This document shows positions 23,599 through 34,913 of a DNA stretch of 64,000 bases, in pieces (the stretch's first letter is position 1; every line of letters starts with the position of its first letter). The translations under genes and the position numbers were made by a program. The stretch is from Cryphonectria parasitica EP155 (taxonomy: Eukaryota > Ascomycota > Sordariomycetes > Diaporthales > Cryphonectriaceae): positions 62,001 through 126,000 of the forward strand of contig NW_024468914.1 of NCBI RefSeq assembly GCF_011745365.1, written 5' to 3'. The notes beneath the pieces were generated by a model. The model did not search any database and was not told the DNA's origin. It saw only the letters and a program-made list of their open reading frames with translations.

Positions 23599-26500
23599 GA
23601 TGAAAGAGATAAAATTGGCGGCAAGAACGCACTGGAGAAAAAGAAAAGTGCGAAATGAGGGTGAATGCTCAAAAAGAGGAAGTCGATGGTCTGCCGCGAA
23701 TTCGCTATCTATTGCAATCACTTTTCTCTCGATCAACTGATGACAATACAAGGCTTTGTCATTGAGAAATATCAACACAGAGCGGTGGTGGTATACTTTT
23801 ATATCTCAGCGAGGCTAGCTCTGTAAGTAAAGATGTAAGCTGTGTCAAGGGCTGCAATTGTTGGCCCAAGCAGGCCTCCACTCAGCTGATGTGGTAAGAT
23901 GGTTGGTTGCTTAAATAAGGTGCATCAGCAGCCAAAATCCTACTTAATCAAGTATGCAGTGGATTTGTCTCTTGGAGAGGATTGTCAGCAGTGCAGCAAC
24001 TGCTTGCTGCATCCGACGCACAAGGTAATAACTTGCAGTAAGGGATCAAGTATGGAACCCCAGCTTAGCGCCAACATCGCGCTTTTCACATCAGATATGC
24101 TTATGTACAAACTCTTTTCCTGGTCCCAACATGGCCGGTTGGGGCCAGGGACCATCAATCCGTGGGCTGAGCTTTGAAACATTGGCACTGGCCTCCCTAC
24201 ACTTCAGCCTCCGTCAGCATTCATCTTGGCACGCCGTTTTCAGAAGCGCAGTCTAACTCGTGCACAGGCCTTAGTAGCCCCCCAAACAGCACCTAAAATC
24301 CACCACAACCGCCGACGATTTCCATCAAGGGAGAGCTCTTTTGGGATATACTGTCTTGAAAACAGTGATTGTTACTCAAGTAGTCAGGTATGTGGGCCTT
24401 CTTGTGCTGTTGGTTTATCCTTCAAAAGTGGGAACGCAAAATACCCACGACAGGATTCGATCCTTCTGGGACCAACACATATGAGAACGGACAACGTATG
24501 TAGAAAGTCTACACCGCAGATCCCAAGAAGTCTGAAGCGGGTCTCGTGAGTTGTTGCATTTGGTCATCTCGCCAGCCCTATCCAGCTCACAAAAAAAAAA
24601 CCCTGTGAAGATCCAGCCAACATCCCGCCAACTCCCGCCGCCTGGCGGGCATCCTCCTTGCCTACTTCCTCGTATGCTCATATTAGTCGCCAGACCGCCT
24701 TAGCCCTAGTCATCATCCTTCAACGTTCAGTTTCCTGTTGGTAATGGCAGTGCAATCTCTATCATACTTTGGCCAACAAATCAATGTGTTCATATCAAAG
24801 GAATCACAAAGGATGGAGATATTGATCCCACAACATAACCGTTGAAGGGAGAAGCAATTGTAGAGTGCTTTTATTGGTTTCATTTTGATGTTTTATTTTT
24901 ATCAATTTCAAGCATGATAGTCCTGCCTTGTGCTTTTGTAGTCATTTCACAATATCTCATTTCGCTCACTTGTCTACCCGCTCGAGTCCTCTCCTTCGCC
25001 ATTGGTGCATCAGCTCATATGTCAACTGAAGAGGCAAAACGACCACGGTAGACTCAGCTCCAGGGGCCCTCGTATCTCAACTCATTTGTGAGATTTGGCT
25101 CTTCCTTCCAGCCTTTCCACCCCGCGGCATTGTGTTACTCTTTCAATCGATCTGCCTCAGTCTTGTCCACGGGTCTAGGTGCTGCATCTCGCCAGTGGCA
25201 GAGTATGCAAATGTCCTACTAGGTCTCCATCAAGGGCAAAGATACGGGAGGAAAAGAATAACAGAAGGAAAGAAAAGGATCGGGGGGGGGGGAGCAGCGA
25301 CGAGGGAAGAGAGAGAGAAACGCATTTGTGGTTGTGTGCGTGTGGGTACGTGTGTGAAGCGGGGGGATCTGTAGCCCAGAGAGTACTTCGATCGGTGTAT
25401 AACGGCGCAAATCTCGGAGTCGAGTGCCTCACTGAAGATGCCATGCAATGAATTCCAATCGCTTAATCGCCTTAGTCCTACTGAGTAATTCTGTCTATTC
25501 CTCGGACCGCAGACTAAGCCTTATCACTCGGACTCTTCGAAGACCTATAATCGGAAGAAAGAAGAGGCCGGGCTTTACCGCTTGTGCTCCCGAAACATGT
25601 ATTATATCCGAGAGAAATCTGGAACGGCGAGACATTTGGTGTTGTGAAGATAACGCAATTCCATACGGTTCCAAGAAAGCCTCAGCCTTGCCGACACTAT
25701 GACCGAAGCGCTCTTGGTCCTTGCATAAGATGCAGCTGAGATGTTATGTACGGCGTTGCCGACATTGCAAGGTGACCGCTGGGCCTCCTGCCTACTGCTC
25801 TCTGATGGTTGGGCGTGGAGATCGAAGATTCCGGCCGGATTATTTTGCTGGGATACCATGATCCTCTGTCGGGGTATTGTCGTGGTGAGACCAACAGCGG
25901 CCGCCATAGGCAATCTGGTGTTCAACAAGATGGTTTGCAAAGCTCTGTTGTGCGTTGTTAAGAGATCACTAATTATCTCCTCTTCTTTTCGTCCATTCTT
26001 CTTCATTCTCCTTTCCCTCCTGTTCTATTTTGTTATGCGTGTTCACAACAGTTGCTCCCCGCCCCCCCTCACCTGTCTGGTTGTTTCTTCTTGTTTCCTT
26101 CATGTTCTCTCCCTTCTCTCTTCTTCTGCTTGCTCCTTCTTGGGTTTTGCTTTTTGCCCTCTCTCTTTCTGATTCTGCATGGCTGTTGATTTGCGCTTCA
26201 AGTTAGCGGGTTCCAGGTCATGGTTCAAGTATAAACTAAAAACCTTAAGAATCTATAGCCGTACCAAGTTATGTAGCCTGTATGTTTACATGATAGTTGT
26301 GTTGTCTAATCACTTTTCGTGAATAGGACGGGCGTTGCGTGTAATAATGTGGGAAACAGCTCTGTTGAAACAGAATCATGAAATGAAGCAGAGCCACTGC
26401 CACAGTCCAGGCCCTGATGGTGGAGTCAACCTTACTGGCGCTTGCTTCCGTTGACGACAAAAAGTGCCATCATAGAAGTTTGCAGCTCTGTGTGAGACTC

Positions 26501-26795
26501 AGGGAGTAGTGAGATCTGGGTATTGCTTGCCACCCACAGTCTATTTTCGCAGCCTGGCTGGTCATGACTACTTTACATTATAGCACATGGCATGGTGGAG
26601 GAGACGCATGTATCATCAATGCCAGAGCAGCGAAGCAGTCTCAGCAGCTCAACCACCCGTCAACAGTCACTATTGGGAATATTCCACCATTCAGTGGGAC
26701 TTTTGTACATCTCAGATAGTACAGTTTCTTGCATTTTGTTTTTATTTCCCCATTGACATGCGCATTCCCATCAAAAGGCCCCCTACCCTACCCGA
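23599..26795. other. 3.2 kb gene-free region
   Basis: Upstream of the GPI-protein gene and downstream of uS2m. It contains a tRNA-like remnant on the minus strand (24442-24551), a G10 run (25281-25290), and a pyrimidine-rich stretch about 25975-26170. Scattered short ORFs have no family resemblance. Confidence 0.4.
24442..24551 (-). tRNA. Possible tRNA-like remnant
   Basis: On the minus strand a B-box-like GGATCGAATCC is followed by CGTGGGT, A and TTTT. ACTCACG about 100 nt upstream pairs with CGTGGGT (7 bp, one G-U). The T-stem has a mismatch, and no D-arm or convincing anticodon loop is found even when an intron is allowed. I treat it as a decayed tRNA or tRNA-derived repeat. Confidence 0.22.
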
Positions 26796-28243
26796 TCACA
26801 GCCGAAGCTGCTCCATGACGGCGCTGACAGCACTATCATCACCCTCGACCCCCTTGAACTTACCTTTTACAGCCTTCCTGCCCTCGAGATCCTTCCCGTC
26901 CGCCTCCGCCTTGTCCTTCATGGCTGCCTCGTTCTGTTCCATCCACATTACAAGGTCGGCCGGGTTCCTCCACGTACAGACGCCTCTGTTCGCGTCCGCA
27001 AGGCGCCTCTTCTGTCCGCGCTCGCCCGCGCGGCCCAGCACACCAGCGATGACGCTGACAGATCTCAGACTGTGGTTGGAGAACGGACGTATTAGCAATA
27101 CAAGTGACAAAACAGATGCAGGAATGTAAAGAGAAAGAAAGAAAAAAGAATAGAAGAATAAGAAGAGAAGGTCTCACCTGTCATCATTTCCTGGGATGGC
27201 ATAGGTCACCTGCGTCGGGTCGGCATTCGTATCGATCAGCCCGATGGTAGGGATATTCTCCTGGGCACACTCGTGCAGCAGGGTGTAGTTCTCGAGCGGG
27301 TTCAGCACGACGACCAGCTCAGGCATGAGCGGGCGCCTCTCGAGGAGGTGCCTCTCGAACCCAGGCAGCTTCTGGTCGCGCTCGTCGACGACCTTCAGCT
27401 CCTCCCGGCCGAGGATCTGGTCGCGGTTAGTGATGGTGCCCGGCACCCACTTGGAGAACAGGTGGCACGCGCCGGCCAGCTCGGCCGCCCGCGCCGTGAC
27501 CTCCATCTGGCCCTTGCGGTTGCCCACGAACAGCATCAGCCCGCCCAGGTAGGCGACCTCCTCGACGACGCGGGCGGCCCGCCGCAGCGAGGCCGCGATC
27601 TCCTCGAGCGAGATGATGTGGATGCCCGACCGCACGCCGTAGATGTACCGCTGGTTGGCCGGGTTCCACAGCGAGGCGTTGTGGCCCATGTGGCACTGCG
27701 CCGCCATCAGCAGCTCCAGCGTCACGTCCTCGGGCCGCGGCGGGTCCTGCAGGAGCCCGGAGGGGTTGAACCGCCGCTCAACCTCCGAGCCCAGCTTTCC
27801 GATCTTCTCTTGGATCGCCTCGCGCCGGCGGAAGTTCTCGGCAATGCTCAAGTCGACTCGGACCCGCCGCTGGCGGTTCCAGAGGGCCATGGGCGAGGCT
27901 GTGGGCACCTGCCAGAGGGGTGCCGCTGCGGCAGGCTCGGTGGTGGCAGTATCGGTAGCTAGTGTGGAGGAGGGGTCTGTTGGATCGGCGGATTCGTTCG
28001 ATGTTGTTGTTGTCGTTGAAGAAGGAGGCTCAGCATTAGCTGTTGGACGGGGTGGTGGGCGTCCATCTGTCGAGAGGACGCGCAGGTTTGATGGTGCTGC
28101 TCTGCAAGGTGCTGCTCGGAGGACCTGGCGCCCTGGCCATGGAAAGAAAGTCAGTGAATTTTGTTTTGAGTAAGACCATTCTTGTGGCCGAATACGTATG
28201 GCAGTCTCTTACCATGCCGCAAGGCTGAGCTTCTTAATATCAT
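26796..28243 (-). CDS. mrp4: Mitochondrial small ribosomal subunit protein uS2m
   Basis: Exons 28243-28213, 28132-27178 and 27069-26796 give 419 aa; introns are phase 1 and phase 2. The 31-nt first exon supplies the start, MILRSSALRHG, joined to RQVLRAAPCRAAPSNLRVLS. Together these make an Arg-rich, acid-free mitochondrial presequence. An S2 domain follows: LLMAAQCHMGHNASLWNPAN, YIYGVRSGIHIISLEEI, GGLMLFVGNRKGQ, SKWVPGTITNRDQI, MPELVVVLNPLENY, IGLIDTNADPTQVTYAIPGN and DDSLRSVSVIAGVLGRA. This is the standard bacterial-type uS2 fold plus a Lys/Glu-rich C-terminal extension. It acts in the mitoribosome small subunit. It shares a 486 bp divergent promoter with the small membrane-protein gene. Confidence in the short first exon is high because it alone gives an ATG and a presequence. 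Confidence 0.95.
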
Positions 28244-28729
28244 GGTGGACTGCTGGAGCCTCACAGCTGGTTGTGAAGCTTGCAGATGGGGACGAAAACG
28301 TGATGCTTTGAGGTTCGCATCACTTTTTGGCGCGCTCAAATTGGAAAACTACTCCTTACGCAAGCAAAGGGCCTGCCGCGGGGAGTTCTAGTTTTCTGTG
28401 TCATGATTCGCTGATGCGCTTTGGAGGGTGGACCCACTCAGTTCATCCCATGAGACTGATGGCTTGCAACTCCGAATAAATAGACGTCGATTTGATGAAA
28501 CGGCTCAAAGATGTGAGAACAGTGATCCAACAGATCAGAATATATATGATGTGACTGGGAATCAAAAAGAAACCGGCTATCTCAGTCATAGCTTTTCAAC
28601 ATACCATACACACATTAATGATGCCCACAGTGCTTCTCGTTCTTCAAGCAGCCATCAAAGGTCCCCAATCCATTCGTCCGCCTCCCTCATTCATCTCACT
28701 CCCTCACTCCCTTCCCCCTCTTCAACAAG
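28244..28729. promoter_or_regulatory. Shared divergent promoter region
   Basis: These 486 bp separate the starts of uS2m (minus) and the small membrane protein (plus), so both promoters must lie here or overlap. The plus side ends in a CT-rich leader (28620-28725). No TATA box is obvious. Confidence 0.45.
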
Positions 28730-29068
28730 ATGGTATGTTCTCTCAAACCCTCTCATACACAAAACAAATAACCCAAAATCCCGCACCTTGCTAACGCAAA
28801 CCTCCTCTCGTTCTACTTGGAACAGGCCAACTTTCCCAACCTACGGAGGCTCTTCATCGAAGCCAGGACCGATGACGAAGAGAGGGAGGTCTCGCGCAAA
28901 GCTGTTCGTGTTCGCCCCTGGCCCCCTCCAGGCCATGTTGAGATACGTACGTGGAACTCAAAGCTTACCTGCCATTGTTTTCCCCCATCTAGTTCTACAA
29001 CGTGGTTCTTTTCATGGGCTCTGTTGCTGTCTTCAGCCTGATCGCACAGAGAATGAATGCTGGGAGGT
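28730..29068 (+). CDS. Small single-pass membrane protein with one-codon first exon
   Basis: The proposed model has exon 1 as the ATG alone (28730-28732, directly followed by GTATGT), exon 2 from 28826 (after GAACAG) and exon 3 from 28993 (after CATCTAG) to the stop at 29066-29068. Exon 2 reads ANFPNLRRLFIEARTDDEE and ends with an Arg/Pro-rich RPWPPPGH. Exon 3 reads FYNVVLFMGSVAVFSLIAQR and closes with MNAGR, a clear membrane helix. A phase-0 junction needs the donor GTTGAG at 28937. The stronger-looking GTACGT at 28947 would shift exon 3 out of its hydrophobic frame. The product would be about 63 aa. I do not recognise the family. Divergence from a mitoribosome gene hints at a mitochondrial membrane role, which is only inference. 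Confidence 0.5.
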
Positions 29069-29325
29069 AAATCAAAAGAGACAGGATGAGAACGATGGGC
29101 TTGTACTGCCACTTCGTTGATATTCATGTTGAATTATGGATACGACGCTCAGGCTATGATACACGTATCTGAAAACGGAAGCCCAATTAGATATAGCAAG
29201 GTGTTCTCTTCTTGCTCTCCGTTCCAACACCAGGGGCCCGCAGCTTTCCGTAGAAAAGACCAATCGATGGCGGGCTAGCCACACAAACGCCCCCCCAAAA
29301 ATAAAATAAATCACCAGTGTCATCA

Positions 29326-31109
29326 TCAGTCTGAATCACTGTCGTCGTCGTCTCCCAAGAACGCCAGTTCAGGCCTAGGATTCCGCCGTCGCGCGCCGCT
29401 CTTGGGTGCATCACTGTCCTCATCCTCGTCATCCTCAGCCCCGTCATGACCCAATTTCGTCTTGGCCTTCTTCTTTCCCGCTCTGTCGTCGTCATCCGCA
29501 GCCTCGTCATCGTCTTCCTCGCTCTCCTCTTTCAGGTTCTTCCTCGGCGCTGCTCCTCTCCGTCCCCTGCCTGTGCTGCCCCAGAGATCGTTCATCTCGT
29601 TCACGGCTTCCAGCTCCTTCGCCAGCTCCCTCCTCTCCTTGATCTCCCTGGCCTTGGCCTCGCTAAACCGCCCATCCATCCCGATATCCCGCAGCAGATC
29701 GCGCAGGTGCCGGATCTTGGCCTGGGAGTTGCTGCCAAACTTCTTCAGCTCGATGCCCCAGATCTTGCGAACACCACACTTGACCAGCTGCCCCTGCAGC
29801 TTCTTGATCTCCGCGTCGTCAGGTGCCAGGTCCTCAGTGGAGGTCTTACGTCCCTTGGAGCCGCCTGCCGCCTTCTTGGCCACGGGTTCTTTGGATTTGC
29901 GCTTGCGCTTCGCTGGGGGCTCGTCGTCAACCACCGAGGACAGGTTGCTGGAGCCGTCATCGTCATCCTTGTCGGCCCTGGAGGGATCAGGCTCATTTGA
30001 CTTGCGCTTCTTCTTGGGTGGAGGTTCGTCGTCTACGACAGAGGACAGAGAGCTGCTGTCATCACCTTCGTCTTTGGCGGCTATGGTTGACTCACCCACC
30101 TCGGTACTCTCACTCGGCACAGCAGCGCGTGGCGGTGGGCCTTTGTTGTCGGCTCCAGGGACCTTCTCGTCATCGTCGGCAACTTCTGCCGCGGTGTTCT
30201 TGCGCCCTTGAGGCTTGGCCTTCTTCGTCTTAAGCTCAGAAGCCTCGGGAGACTTCGCCTCCTCCTCTTCGTCGTCAGAAGAAGCTTTGCGCTTGCGGCC
30301 TCGTGCCGCCAATTTGGTGTGCTTCTGCTGCTGCTGCTTCTTGGGCTTCACCTCTTCTTCCGAGTAGTCCTCCTCGTCCGGACTCAACTCGCTCAGTTCA
30401 CTCAGTTCCGACTCGTCAGATGTATCCTCCTGCTTCTTCTTTTTCTGTTGCTGTTTTCTCTTCGGTGCGGCCTTCTTCGGCGCCGTCTTCTTGGGAGGAG
30501 CAGCCTTCGCGCCATTCTTCTTCTGCTGCTTTTTCTTGGGCTTAACCTCCTCTTCCGAGTATTTCTCTTCCTCCTCGTCCTCGTCGTCGTTGGCGCTCGT
30601 CTCGCTCAGATCGCTGAGCTCCGACTCGTCTGTCTCGTCCTTCAGTTTTACTTGCTGCTTCTTCTTCGGCGCGGCTTTCTTCGGCGGCGGCGCCACCGCG
30701 GTCTTTTTCGTGGCAGCCTTGGTGCCGTTCTTCCCCTGTCCGCTCTTCGCCTTGGGGACTGCCTCTTCCTGTTCGGGGGCCGCAATCTGTGAAGACGCAG
30801 CGGTGCCTTTCTCGGCCGCCATGAGCTGGTCCTGTACATAAAATCACAGCAAAGTCAGCTATGATACACGAGGCTCTTGCTTTGCCTCTAAAAATGACAC
30901 CAGTCGGCAGCAAAACGTACCACTATCTCCTTGATGATGTTCTTGGACCTCCCCTTCCACTCAGCCGACCCAAAGAACCCGCTCTCCAGCCCGTTCTCGG
31001 CCTCCGCCTTCTTGCGCACATTGTTCACGGAAAGCTCGTCCCTATCAGGACCCGAGAAGATTTCCCGCGCCGTCTGCACCAGCAGCGTCTCGAGCGCTTT
31101 GTCGTCCAT
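29326..31109 (-). CDS. DEK_C domain / HIRIP3-like histone chaperone
   Basis: Exons 31109-30921 and 30831-29326 (GTACGT...TGTACAG, phase 0) give 564 aa. Residues 1-62 form a DEK C-terminal-type helical domain (ALETLLVQTAREIF, then RKKAEAENGL and SAEWKGRSKNIIKEIV). The middle ~330 residues are a Lys/Glu/Ser-rich disordered region with repeated runs such as PKKKQQKKNGAKAAP and ESELSELSELSPDEEDYSEE. At about residues 405-480 there is a HIRIP3-type block: IKKLQGQLVKCGVRKIW, then LRDLLRDIGMDGRFSEAKA. An acidic tail follows (EESEEDDDEAADDDD ... DDDDSDSD). HIRIP3/CHZ-type blocks bind histone H2A-H2B, and HIRIP3 is known to contact HIRA. DEK_C binds DNA or chromatin. A nuclear histone-handling role is inferred from the domains. 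Start chosen at the DEK_C-bearing ATG. Confidence 0.85.
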
Positions 31110-32599
31110 CGCGACCGTCCTTTGGAGGGGGGGGGCGCGGGGTTTCCTCCTCTCAATCCGGTAGAGGGCTTATTTCGATTTGGTTCGACTTGAAGGCAGG
31201 AAGGATTGTGCGTGATGAAGGATTTGAGTTTCGGTGTGCCTGGGTTGGACCCGTCGCTGTTAGCTTGACGATGCCCGTCAAGATCGAACGCGACGCGTAA
31301 AGACAAAAAGACCCTGTCGCAGCCTATTCAGCTGTTTCACAGAGCAATACAATAATTAGAACAGGGTATCGTGTGAAGAAGCCGCCCTCAAAGGCAGCAC
31401 AAGCTGCTGGCTGTGCATAGGCAACAATTTCAGATGCGGAATCTGCTATTTGAGCGCGTTGGGGCTTGTCTGTTGGTCTTGAATTTATTGGATGCGGGTT
31501 GGCGCGCCGGAACGGGCTTGAGGAGCTGGAGCGGGCGGGGCTGGGTTCGACCTATTATGGTAACTCTCTGGAAGCTCCTCAGCGCACATGCTATACAAAC
31601 AGGGGTCTCTGCCGGCCGGGAGCAGGCGTTGCCGGGTTGTTCTTATGCAGAGGTTCGTTGCCGGCAGGAACCTTGCGGTACATACTTACTATGTATACGA
31701 CGAGATCGAACCATGTAATCACGACCTTCAAACCTAAGTACTGACTTGACAAAGGCAGAAGAATGGATTTTGAGATAATAAAATTTGCCTAGACTCATAG
31801 AACTTGCTATATAGCAAAAGCAAAAACCGGATAGGCATGATACATTGTGCAAAACCTCAAAAAAAAAAACCAAAAAAAAAAACCTTTCCATTCGAGAGGA
31901 AAGGTTCTCGAGTATTAAACAATTACACCATTGACGCCTGCTTTAGCCGCCAAGCCCCCGATTCTTCTTGCCTGTTCCCGTATATCGTGAAGAAGAAGAC
32001 CACCCGTTCCAACTGTCCATCGATCGACCTGTGAATGTCGCGACAAGAAAAACAAAGAGAAAGAATTAGGTCCTCACAGTAACGCCAGCAAGTCTACATA
32101 GCCCATGCAGACAACAGACTAGTCCCAGGACAAATCCCCCCTTGCCCCAAACCCTCAAAGGCCCTTTCTAAAGAAAAAAAAAAAAGCTCATCAAACGCCC
32201 GCCTCTCTACTCTTGAAGGCCAACTTGTTCGAGGGACAACCGATTCGTTTTCCGTTCGTCGTCGACTACGCCTACCTCTGCAGCATCCCGGGATAACGGT
32301 ACTAGCACCAGTCCGACTATGGTGTTGAGGGACCCCCGACCCGACTCCTTCTCGTGCTGCTCGTTCACTTCATTCCCGTAGCGATTGAATGATTAACAGC
32401 AGCGCCCTCGCTTGACATGCTCGTACATAAAAGCATCTCGACGGGTGCGGCATGGTCTGTTATGAGGGATGCCCACAAAATTGCACATGTTGACGTCGCT
32501 GTTCCGGAACCGAGATGGCCTGCAATGGCTCTCTCTGATTTATGCGGACACCTGGTCCGGCCCCTAGGCCACATGGAGGTATTCCTGCGTCGACCCATC
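31110..32599. other. 1.5 kb intergenic spacer
   Basis: Promoter side of the DEK_C gene and 3' side of HPC2. A-rich stretches lie at about 31857-31882 and 32171-32185. No gene is seen. Confidence 0.4.
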
Positions 32600-34913
32600 C
32601 TATTGATTGACGAGGAGGCCTGCGCCAAGGCCGGCAGACAGGGACGGGACGCCCGCGCTGGGACCTGTCAGGCTTTGCATCAGACCGTACGAGCCTGCGT
32701 TGCTGCTCGTGCTGGTGTTGGTAGTGCTGCTTGACTTGGAGGCGACTGCCTTGGCCATGTTTTCGCGCTCGGCCTTCTCCGTCTCCATACGCTGCTTCTC
32801 GACCTTTGTGATGCGAGGCTTGCGAGCAGTCGCGCCACCGCGGGAACCAGGTCCCCCACCACGGCTGCGGCCGCCTTCAGCACCTCCCCGACCTCCTCGT
32901 GCGCCGGCGGCTCCGCCACGCCGCCCTCCGCGTCCTCGCTTGGGTGCGCCCTCGCTGCAGAGAAGACTTGTAATTAGTATACGAGATTGATCAGTAGTAG
33001 GGAGGGGGTGACAGGAGGGGGAGAGAGGAAACGTCATAGAGAAATACATACTTCGCAGGAGGTTTCGAAACCTCGGGAATCAGTGGACCGCTGTAGACGA
33101 AGAAACCGTCCTGGACAGCGGCAGCCTCCTGCTCCCAAAGCATCTCTGAATCGTCGACGAAATCATCTCCCTTGTCGTACTCATCTTCACGCCAGTTCCT
33201 CTTCTTGCGCTTGGGCTTCTCGGGGGCGTTCGCATCTGCACCGCTCGTCTGGCCACCATTGTTTCCCATGCCGCCCATCTCCACGTTGGAATTCTCGTCC
33301 TCACTCGCGGCCGTATTAAAGTCCGGGTCTTCCTCCTCGGCAGAGTCGCGGCCGGACTGCTGCCTCTCGAGAGCGGCCGAGGCGGCGGCAATGCGGGCCT
33401 TGCGCTCGCGGTCGGCAGCCTGGCGGGGGTGCAGGGCGTCCCATCCGTACTTCTCTTCGGCGAGGCGCATGAAGTTGATATACTTGTTGGACTCGCCGTT
33501 CAGGTCGATAGTGATGACGATCGAGGGTGCCTCGAGCTCCTCACCAGGGGCGGCCTTGCCAAAGTCGAGGATGGACCGGTCGCTGGATGTGCCTGGCAGG
33601 GGCGGGACATCTGGCAGTGCATTCTTCAGGCTGCCCATCTTGGGGGAAGATGACGCCGCAGACGAGGCCTTCTTCTCCTTGCGGTTCTGAGCCTGCACGG
33701 CGGCGATCTTCTTGGACGATGGAGCGGGCACGATCACTGGGGGTGCCATGGACTTATCAGCGGGGGCCTTCACTGGGGAGGCGGCTGCCTGCGACGGCTG
33801 TGGCATCTGTGGAACCGCGGACTTCTTGGCGTCGGCAGCAGCCTGCTGTTTGGACATGCCAGCAGCAGCGGCAGAAGACAGTGACGGCAGTTCCTTGCGT
33901 GGCTGCTGGGCCGGCGAGGCAGGGAGGGAGCTCGACTCTTGGAAGCGAGGCTGGGCGGCGCCGTGGAAAGATGTGTGGGTAGGAGTAGGAGAGACGATCT
34001 TGGGGGCCAGTGGTGGTGGGTCGACCAGGCTCGAGATGGAGGGGGAGGCGCTGGCGCGGTTCGGTATAGAGCTGGGCGCTCGAGGGGAGGACAAGCCGCC
34101 AGTGCCGTAGGGGTCGCGCGAGATCATAGTCCCTCGGACCGGGTCGTAACTGGAGGATCGCACGGGGTCAAAGGCCAGACGACTTGGGGCGGCGGGTACA
34201 GGTGCTGGCGTTGGCGCTCGTCGCTGGTCGTCCTTCTCTTCGTCGTCATCATCGTTGTTCAGCAAGGACATGATGCCCTCCCGCTTGGGCACCTTTGCCG
34301 GGTTATGATGGTGGTGATGTTGGTGTGTGGTGAGGACGGGGGAGGTGGACGACGCCGGGGCGCGCGGGGGAGGGTCTATGTCCATGCGCATAGAGGCCAG
34401 CTCGGTAATCTTGGTCGGCTGGGGACCGGCGGCGGCGGTCATGAGAGGGGCGGCGGGGCCAGTTGAGGGAGAAGCTGCTGCTGATGCAGCTGAAGGCACA
34501 TCGGCCTGCTGCTGGGGGCCACCATCATCGTTATCCTGGGTGGCAGCCTTCCGCTTGCGCTGGACCGGCGGAGGAGCATTGGGATCCCTAGGCTTTCGAG
34601 GCCTGCGGACCTTGGGAGGTTCGACGATGGGGGTGCCATCGGGGTTCACTTTTGGTTTGAGGGTGCTGCCGGGCTTGCGACCAGGCTTCTTCCTGGGCAG
34701 ACCTGCGGCGGTCAGGGGTACACCTGAAGGAGGAGGTTGTGGAGGAGCCATGACGCCGAACCGAGGACCACCAGCAGTGTCGACGACAATCTCGTCCATA
34801 TCAATATTGGCTCGGCCCCGGTTGAGGTGGGAGGGCGACGCTGGATTGCTGATGGAGCTCGCGGGAGGCGAGGACAGGGAAGTGGGTGACGAGCTAAATG
34901 CGCGCATGGCCAT
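32600..34913 (-). CDS. hpc2: HIR complex subunit HPC2 (ubinuclein family)
   Basis: Exons 34913-33052 and 32954-32600 (GTATGT...CTGCAG, phase 2) give 738 aa. The Hpc2-related domain (HRD) lies at about residues 572-612: YDKGDDFVDDSEMLWEQEAA followed by VQDGFFVYSGPLIPE. Upstream, VITIDLNGESNKYINFMRLA with EEKYGWDALHP is the accompanying conserved block. The N-terminal ~450 residues are Pro/Ser/Ala-rich with AT-hook-like RKKPGRKPGS and KVRRPRKPRDPN. The C-terminus is an Arg/Gly-rich RGRGGRRGG region. Family role: Hpc2/ubinuclein is part of the HIR/HIRA histone H3-H4 chaperone, acting in replication-independent nucleosome assembly and histone-gene repression. It is in tandem with the HIRIP3-like gene 1.5 kb downstream. 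Confidence 0.9.
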
